Positions 56,986 through 64,000 of a stretch of DNA of 64,000 nt are shown here, one piece after another. The notes under the pieces are model-generated. The model did no database searches. It was given only the letters and a program-made list of their open reading frames with translations, and was not told the DNA's origin. Each line of letters starts with the position of its first letter. Position 1 is the stretch's first letter. A program made the position numbers and the translations under genes. Origin of the DNA: Linanthus parryae (Eukaryota; Streptophyta; Magnoliopsida; Ericales; Polemoniaceae); contig JALGPY010000012.1 of the NCBI GenBank assembly GCA_023055425.1, positions 16,813,922 through 16,877,921 on the forward strand, written 5' to 3'.

Positions 56986-58320
56986 GTACTTTGGCCTTAG
57001 CGTCGACCTTAAATTACAAGAGCTTGTTGAGAGGCAAACCAACATAGGAGTAGATTAATTGGTAATGTATGATAGTTGTTTATTATATTTTCCTATACGA
57101 TATTGAAGGGTGAGAGAGAGGTATTACTGTTTGAGTTGGTTTTTATAAAGTAATGTAGGTGGACAGAGATAACTCTTGATTAATCTTCTTGATGCATGCG
57201 GAAGAAACGTGATAAATCCAAAAAATAATAAGAATGGACACAGTTTTCATAGAATAAGAAACTGAAATTTTCTCCAAAATGTTGGAGTAAGACAACTTGA
57301 ATTGAAAACTACATTTTAAGAGATTTACGCAGATTTCTGACATGCATGCATCAAATTCCAGGCGCGAGGAATGGAGGAAAAATTTGTAAGGCAAGAATAG
57401 CTCGCACGAGCTGTTCAATAAGCTCGTGGGCGCTCCATACTTAGAAAAAATAGGCATGAAGAGCTCGTACGAGTAAAACGAAATTTCTGTTTGAGACACG
57501 AGCTGAAAAAGTATACATCAACTCCTTCTTGAGATCGTACAAACTTCTACAAAGATTCATCAGCTTGTACGATTTCTCCCTTTAGTTCGTACGAGCTGAA
57601 GGCAACAAGGCTACATGAAATGGTTTTAAAGAGGGGGCAATTTGGTCTTTTGGGGGGACCCTATACAATAAAATGATTGAAAACAAAGAATCACAACCCC
57701 TGATTCGAATCAAAACCTCCAATATCGACACAAACTCTCTTGAGAGATTTTTAACCTGGAGATCACAAGAGCTTGAATCAAATTTTAAGAACATCAATCT
57801 CATTCTCTCAGCCCCATGAATCACATCCCCAAAGTGATTTTGTGAAATCTGTTCTGAAACAAGTGTGGGGGGAGAATAGAGAAGGAAGAACCGATAAATA
57901 AATTTTCAGATCTACTAAATTCAGAGAATAACTGGAAAAATCAGAAGAAGAGACTAGTGTTGAGGGGGCAACGAGGAGTAGGAGCAACATTCAAGAGATT
58001 TTTTTTTCTTTAGAAAATTTGCGAGGACCCGTAACAGTCCTTCTTGCTGGAATAACGGATAACGACACCCATAATAAAGGTAGTTAGGGTGCACATATCA
58101 TTTTACATATCTCTGTAATTCGTTGTAGTCTTTACTCGCAAAATTCGTATATGCGGCCATTGGACAAGGTGCTTGATTCGCCACTGGGAGTGTGGTAGCT
58201 TCAAGCTTAATTGTTACTTGCTCTTCGATTCTATACACACAACTTGTCACTTTGCACGTTACTCTTACAACTACTTGTTAGCTACAATCTTGTGCACAAA
58301 ATTTCTTGATACTCTAGGAA
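56986..58320 (+). other. Athila post-integrase spacer
   Basis: Begins with ttcctgaggtactttggccttagcgtcgacc...gttgagaggcaaaccaac, a decayed form of the conserved sequence after Athila integrase. The block 57370-57610 contains several AGCTCGTACGAGCT-like palindromes and resembles part of the 3' LTR (62190-62420). No long frame. Confidence 0.6.
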
Positions 58321-58321
58321 A

Positions 58322-59340
58322 GTGGATATGCCATCTAGTTCAAGCGTTAAGAAACAGAGAGTCGTCGACAATGATCTTGAATACCTTCATAAAGTTAAGA
58401 AGGGCGTTGTGATAGAAGAGGGAGATGAGGTGGCTAACATGAGTGGTTTTGACATCCCCAATTCCCCGACCCTTTATGAATTTACCAATAAGCTAGCCGC
58501 CATTCCTAAATTGAGGGCCAATGGGAACGCATAAGTTTATAACAATAGTGAAGCTATGGTAATGAATGAGAATAGATTTTGTAGATTTCGGTTTGTGTGC
58601 TCAAATGCGCATTATGATTATGTGAATGACTATTCTTTGAGATGACGATCAATTCCTAAGAAGGCCTTCCTATTACATGATTTACCTGGGGTGTTTTCGT
58701 TGGTAGCTGAGAGAGAAGTTTGAGGGGATGGGAAATTTGATCAAGGTAAATTTGAGTAAAAATCTTGTCCGATATATCTTTATAAATATTGGTACGGCGA
58801 CCAACCTGGGTACAAGGACGAGTGGGTCATGTATGTGAGAAAAAATTCATGGCTTTCACTCCAGAGACCATAAATCAGGTGTAAAAACATCCTCCCTTGA
58901 CTAGTCTATGTGTATTTTTCAAGATCCTTATGAAGGATCCGAAGAAAGTCATTGACTAAGTGAGTAGGTTTTTTATTTAAGGACGTGCCTTGTGCGGTTG
59001 GATCATATCCAAAAACCTTAGGCGTTAAAATATAGAAAACAAATACCTCTTTCCTCAAGCTCGGTGGTTAATTGAGTGGATGAAGAGCTGGGTTGTGGGA
59101 ATACTCAGAACCCCATGATTTTTTTTGATATGTGTGTCATGGCTCTGCTCCTATACGTCGATACTTATATTTATATTCTCTGACGCATCTACATTAACCA
59201 TAGGACCGGGATGTTTTAAGGAAACCAAAGGGCGACGGGCTTTATCTACCTTTTGATGCATTTGAAAATGGGCGCTAGAGTGATATTGGTAGAGACTTTT
59301 CAACCCATATGGCTCGTCTATTTAAGAAGGTCCCGAATCC
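58322..59340 (+). pseudogene. Possible env-like third ORF remnant of the Athila element
   Basis: A 70-codon open stretch starts MPSSSSVKKQRVVDNDLEYL, followed by broken coding-like sequence. Athila elements often have a third, env-like ORF in this position, and its N-terminus is usually polar like this one. I see no signal peptide or membrane segment and cannot confirm homology, so the label rests on position. Confidence 0.3.
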
Positions 59341-61867
59341 TTTAGGCGAAGTGGTATGTTAGCCTAAACCAACGAGAGGAGGTGAGAGTAGCCTGAGTGA
59401 ATCGATTACAGTGAGAGGTGGGGAAACTGGACCAATCCATCCAAGCCAGACTATATTTTATGTTTAGACAAAATTGGTTGGAATGCAGAAACTGATCTTG
59501 GATGGCTAGACGCAGTCTAACATGCATTTTAAGCACTAAAGCAGTAACCGACGTAGGTTGGGCCATGAGATCAAGAAGCAAATTCTGTAACTCATCCAGC
59601 TTGCAAAGAAACAACATGTCGATAGTCCTCTAGTGAAAATGAATCCTATATTATCCATGAGGGTGATGAGTTCAACGAGAGCCCTAACTAGACCCATTGA
59701 CCCCTGCCTTGAGTTTTTTTGTCCTCCCGTTTCATGCATTGATTCATTGAGCACAACCAATGACTTTATTGTGTGGGGAGGGGGGCTTAACTTCATCTAA
59801 CAAGTCTCTGTCAGCATTAACCTGTTAGACATTTTCTTTCTTCTGTCTCCATGTCGGTGTTGGTTGTGTCGTTAGTTGCATGTGCATTTTTATATTATAT
59901 TGAGTCCACACTTATATGATTTTTGTATCTCTACCCCGAGGAACGAGAGGAATTAGGACTGTAGCGAACAAAAGAATATACGTGCCTCGTGAATGGAGTT
60001 ACGGACGTTTGGTTTCTTTGGGGTGTATTAGGTTATAGGTACTTTTTCTGCTATAGCCCTGGAGTTCCATTCGAGTGATGCCAATGCCTTTGATTACTCG
60101 TTCCAATGGAAATGGAAAAATCAAGACCGACTAATGCGATCTTCGATTAATTTCTTCCTTATTTTCAGTGTTCTTGAATTTTTGTAATGTGTTTAGTAGT
60201 AGATTACTTTTTTAAAAATGAAAATTACGAAGAAGCGAAACAAAAAAAGAAGTGAAAAATGAAAAAATCCTACAAAAATTTACTTTTTGAGAAAGGGAAA
60301 ACGAGGGACTTAGACTTGAGAGAGCTTGATAAAGCGGTGAGGGTTGTCACATATATTATGGGCGTTCGCATGTGAGGATAGACTAAAAGCGAAATAACTT
60401 ATTGAGGACCCCCTAGTTACATAGAGAGAGTCTTGCGTACTTGGACACTTAGTTATTTTGAAAACTTGAAAAATCTGAATTTATAACTTGAATGTGTGTA
60501 TCTATTTTCGGAGATCCTCCAAGTAGGTAGTCGATAGTACAAGACCACTCTCAGCGTGGATTCTTCACCCATTGTCATGGTCACCACATCATTTGGTGGA
60601 GTGATAGGCTTAAAGGGGCCCCATTGGCCCGTCTCTACCCGCTAGTTCCACTGGTGAATCCCATTGATCCATTACCTATTATTAGCAAAAACTCGAACCT
60701 AGGAAGCCTGAAACAGTGTAGAGTACATTGACCCTTCCTAAGCATCACAACTAAGGGAGTTGAAAGGGGGTTTTCCAGGGATTTATGATCTATTTCATAT
60801 ACTTTATAGCCGACAATTTTTATTATAGATATGAGGGTGTGAGAGGGTGAGTTAGAGACGGAAATACACTTGTATGCGATAGGTCATTAACTACATTACA
60901 GTGGAAACTAGGAGAAGACTCGTTGTGCCCACACCATTACCACGTGGAAATTGGGTGATTGGTTTTATTTTTGGATGTGCTAGCTTGATCTCTTATTCTT
61001 GCTGTTGAGGAGGATAGGTTTGAAAATAACGTAATCTTGACTACTATGGATATTTGTTTTACATTTAGTGTGGGGGTGTCGATATTGGTTGAATGTCATT
61101 GTTTATTACATTTATACCCCCCCCACGAATCCGTATATTTTGAGCTACTTAAACCTCATGTTGATATCTTATTTTATGCCACATATCGTTAAAATAAGAG
61201 AGAGAAATAAAGTATCGCGTTCTTGTTATCTATATTTGAGAGGAAGAGTTCGCAAGCTTTCATAGGTTCGCAATTCGTCACGTGGTTTGCTGCGAGAATG
61301 GCTAGATATCGGGGACCGAGTGTACGGAGTTTTAGGAGATTCAGATCGGTATTTATCATCTTGGTGAGGGATTGTGAGATATCACGTTATTGGAGTTTTA
61401 TCATGACAGCTCGAATGATGTACTAGACTAGGCTCGCAGATCTCCACCCTTTCTAGATACACACAAAATCCTAAGTGTTTTACAGAGAGTGCCAATATAC
61501 AATTTTTGTGATATAGAGAGATTTTTAAGTACCATGGGAGAATAATTCTTCACTTGATTTTCACATGTGCACTCTCTAATGTGATATGTTTGGGAGACTG
61601 AGACCTTGATAATTTTGTTTATGTCCACGAGTTTACCCAATCTCGCTAAAGAAAAGAAGAACAAATATGTTTTCAAATACTTGAATTGTTTATAAATCGA
61701 GTTGCCTTGTGAATATTTCATTTCATCTTGTTTCATTTTGAGTCATGTTGGGTCTTGAGTCGGCTAGTTGAGGTTAGTATGCAACTTTAGTGGATTGATA
61801 GTTTGAGGATTATTGCAAGTGGTTGCGTCTCAGTTGTTTTGGTTTTGCTCGAGACGAGCAAAATGTA
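59340..61867 (+). other. Athila 3' internal region: no gene seen
   Basis: About 2.5 kb of low-complexity, AT-rich sequence with no recognisable domain, ending in ttttgctcgagacgagcaaaatg just before the purine tract, as in other Athila-type elements. Confidence 0.5.
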
Positions 61868-61880
61868 GTGTGGGAGAATT
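61868..61880 (+). other. Athila polypurine tract
   Basis: agtgtgggagaatt immediately before TGATAACTC. The whole context (gagacgagcaaaatgtagtgtgggagaattTGATAA) is the standard Athila 3' LTR junction. Confidence 0.75.
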
Positions 61881-63090
61881 TGATAACTCATTTTAGGAGT
61901 TATATATCTAGACGTTTTGCGTACCAGTTTGCGAGTGTTTTGAGAAATTTAGAGGTCTGTCTCGACATTTTTGTGTGTAATCGTTAAAAATGACTTTCGT
62001 ATTCTATATTGATGATTCGGTACTTTTACGCATTCAATCGATCTTATTTGTCAAATAAAATCGCATAACATGTTTGTTCGTGTTGTCTATGACATGAATG
62101 GATGCTTGGCGCTTGATTTAAGGCATAAAAATAACTTCAGAAGTGTGATAACTCAAGAAAAGTAAAAGGAAAAATCAACTAAGCAAGTTGATGGCAAGGC
62201 AACTCGTAAGAGCTGCCCAGGAGATCGTACGAGTATAAGAGTTAGAGAAAATTTCAAGATGGAACGTACAAGCTGAAATTGTTGCTCTGTCGAGCTCCAC
62301 CGATTCGTTGGAGCTCATATGGATCTTGTGCGAACATAACTGTTAGAAAAAAATCATAAAAGTAGCTCGTACGAGCTAAAAACACCCCTTTGTATCCGAC
62401 ATGAACTGCAACATCTCATATGAGCTGCCACATTAGTTAGTGTGAATTCTCTGAGTGGGCCGACATGAAATTTTTGGGTAATTATTATATTTCCATAACT
62501 TTTGAACAAGGAAACGTTATGTTACATAAAAGAACGACCTAGAAGGCCAATCATTCATTCATACGCATATAGAGAGCAGCTCTGGAGCTTCGGAACAAGA
62601 GATTTCATCCAGGATCATCGGGACACAAATAGTTTCATTCGTTTGATCATCTCTTCAAGTCCTTATCTTACTCTGTATGGAAAACTTGTTGAATATTTAT
62701 TTTTCTAGTATGAGTACATAAACTCATTGCTAGGTTCTTGGGTGAACTTAGGGTTTATGATCTTTATTTTCCAGAAACTTTGATCTTGGATTCATGATTA
62801 TGTGATCTTAATTAATTTGATGTTATATCTATTTCTTGTCGTATATACTGTATCTTAATGTTATAGAGACTTGATCAATCTTGAATGCTAGCAACTTGGG
62901 GTTTGTGAGCGTGAGCCATTAATCAGGGTACATAAAATGATGAGAATAACCCCGAATCATGAAGAACTGAGAGGGGACATGAATAGGGTTAGCTAAATAA
63001 CGTAGTTTCGGTCATTAGAAAGATCCGTTAGGTGAAAGGTGGACCAAAATGACTTGAATACCGTGAAGGGGTGTGCAGTTGGTAGAAATA
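61881..63090 (+). repeat. Athila 3' LTR (truncated on the right)
   Basis: Starts TGATAACTCATTTTAGGAG. Contains AGCTCGTACGAGCT (about 62365), the typical tctagtatgagtacataaactc segment (62704-62725), and the stretch 62786-63090 that matches 39970-40265. The last 400 bp expected from the 5' LTR are missing because another repeat begins near 63090. Confidence 0.75.
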
Positions 63091-64000
63091 TAGGATCAAT
63101 AAGGGGGGGGGGGTGAATAGAGTATGCAGACTTTTGCCAAACTTTGCAAGAGTAGTGGTTTTAAAAGATTTGGAAAGAGATTCACGGCCTTGAAATGAGT
63201 TTCAAGCCCTTGGAATAAAACTGTTGAAGTAACCAGAAGAATAAGTCTATTTCAAGGCCTTTAAATGAGTTTCAAACCCTTGAAATGAAACTGTTTTGAA
63301 TGCTGCAAAAGTTTTAAGTTTGTAACTGAAAAGTAAATGCAAGAGACACAAGATATATAGAATTTAGTCCACTTGGACCTACATCTCTACCTCGGGGATC
63401 TTCTCCCTGTAGGATTTTCAACTCAATTCTTGTAATCCGCAGCTAAGCCCTAGATCTCAAGTACAGAGAGATAGCTTACTCTGTTACAGCTTGTGCTTCT
63501 CACTAACTTACCTAGTACCCACTCTAGCTATCTGATTAAGTAAGAATTCTCTATTTTTCACCTTGAACAATCCTTGAGAATGTAAAAAGAAGTAGTATAA
63601 GAATGATATACAAATGGAGTACAAAAATGAAGAACACCGAGAGTAAGACAGCAATGAGAGTGCAGTGTTCTTCAAATGCTTGGATTGAGAGAGAATGATC
63701 TGCTTCTTTGTTGCTTGAAAATCCTTAAATGTATTTTCAGTGTCTCTAGTTTTTGCCCGTTGTGTCTAGTATCAAATGCTTCAAACTGAGCTCCTTATAT
63801 ACAGCTCATTTGATCGGCAAATCTTCAAGATAGCAATAAACTTTCCTATTTTGTAGGAAACAACTTTGACTTCTCTAACAGTCTTCTCCAACGGATAGTT
63901 TCTCAGTATATTCAGGGATACTGATTTGATCTTGTCCATAACCATGTTGAGAAGCTGTTACAACCATTAGATTGATTGCAGATCAAATTATCTCAGAATT
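63091..64000. repeat. Unclassified repeat entering at the right edge
   Basis: Begins around ggatcaataaggggggggggtgaatag and runs past the window. A 70-bp two-copy repeat (ttca(c/a)ggcct...gagtttcaa(g/a)ccctt, starting at 63181 and 63251) is visible. There is no frame. A G-run followed by tgaatag is a recurring feature at the edge of some plant LTR-type repeats, but I cannot name the family. Confidence 0.4.

Larger units (their letters stand above)
39933..63090 (+). mobile_element. Decayed Athila-type gypsy element (host of later insertions)
   Basis: Fragments occur in Athila order: LTR end, degraded tggcgccgttgccgggga-like primer site (40680-40699), gag (43447-44250), protease (45090-45390), RT (54049-54970), RNase H (55210-55640), integrase (55760-56985), a post-integrase spacer, possible env-like region, purine tract (61868-61880) and 3' LTR starting TGATAACTC (61881). 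Direct repeats 39970-40265 and 62786-63090 are the comparable LTR parts. Motifs such as KYAF, SLSQEQEE, GYSGYNQI, HVIYYSRNMLNEA and LDDALWAYRT match Athila/Calypso polyproteins. Every domain has stops or frameshifts. Confidence 0.85.

Overview
This is plant nuclear DNA, most likely from an angiosperm with a large, repeat-rich genome. Almost everything in the window is transposable elements nested in one another. The evidence is methionine-initiator-tRNA type primer sites (tggtatcagagc) on Ty1/copia and gypsy-derived elements, an Athila-type gypsy element, a plant L1-type LINE with a C-terminal RNase H, a CACTA element, and one spliced host gene for a small secreted peptide. The species cannot be named from what I see.

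Left block (1-23155). The 3' half of a decayed Ty3/gypsy chromovirus (gag knuckle, protease, RT, RNase H, integrase, chromodomain) runs from the left edge to about 3823. Its 3' LTR is split by a 19.3-kb insertion, 3824-23123, flanked by the 5-bp duplication CTTGG. That insertion is a LARD-like element with about 3.4-kb LTRs and a non-coding interior. It was itself hit by a 1.44-kb-LTR copia element (copia-1, 9053-17497, duplication GTACG) whose gag-pol frame carries just two nonsense codons.

Middle block (23129-31640). RNase H fragments from dead retroelements are followed on the minus strand by a complete three-exon gene (24204-24785). Its 129-residue product has a signal peptide and a C-terminal motif of the RGF/GLV/CLEL (root meristem growth factor) family. 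Next is a minus-strand LINE (25238 to about 31140) with an intact 1374-residue ORF2 and a frameshifted ORF1, then a foldback/MITE-like element.

Right block (about 31640-64000). A decayed Athila-type gypsy element spans roughly 39.9-63.1 kb: 5' LTR remnant, degraded primer site, gag, protease, RT, RNase H, integrase, a possible env-like region, polypurine tract, 3' LTR. Four younger elements are involved. A copia element with two apparently identical 469-bp LTRs and a ruined interior (32169-39927, duplication GAAAA) lies at or beside its 5' LTR. A non-autonomous CACTA element (40892-43436, duplication AGA) sits in its leader, and that carries a hAT-like MITE. A complete copia element with one open 1316-codon gag-pol frame (copia-2, 45532-54043, duplication ATTGT) lies between protease and RT. 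The last 0.9 kb belongs to another repeat that I could not classify.

The only genes that look able to make a functional product are the RGF-like peptide gene, the copia-2 gag-pol and the LINE ORF2. Relative ages from LTR comparison by eye: the 469-bp-LTR element (no differences seen) is youngest, then copia-2 (about ten substitutions per 1433 bp), then copia-1 (about eighteen substitutions and one indel per 1440 bp). The LARD-like, gypsy and Athila hosts are older.
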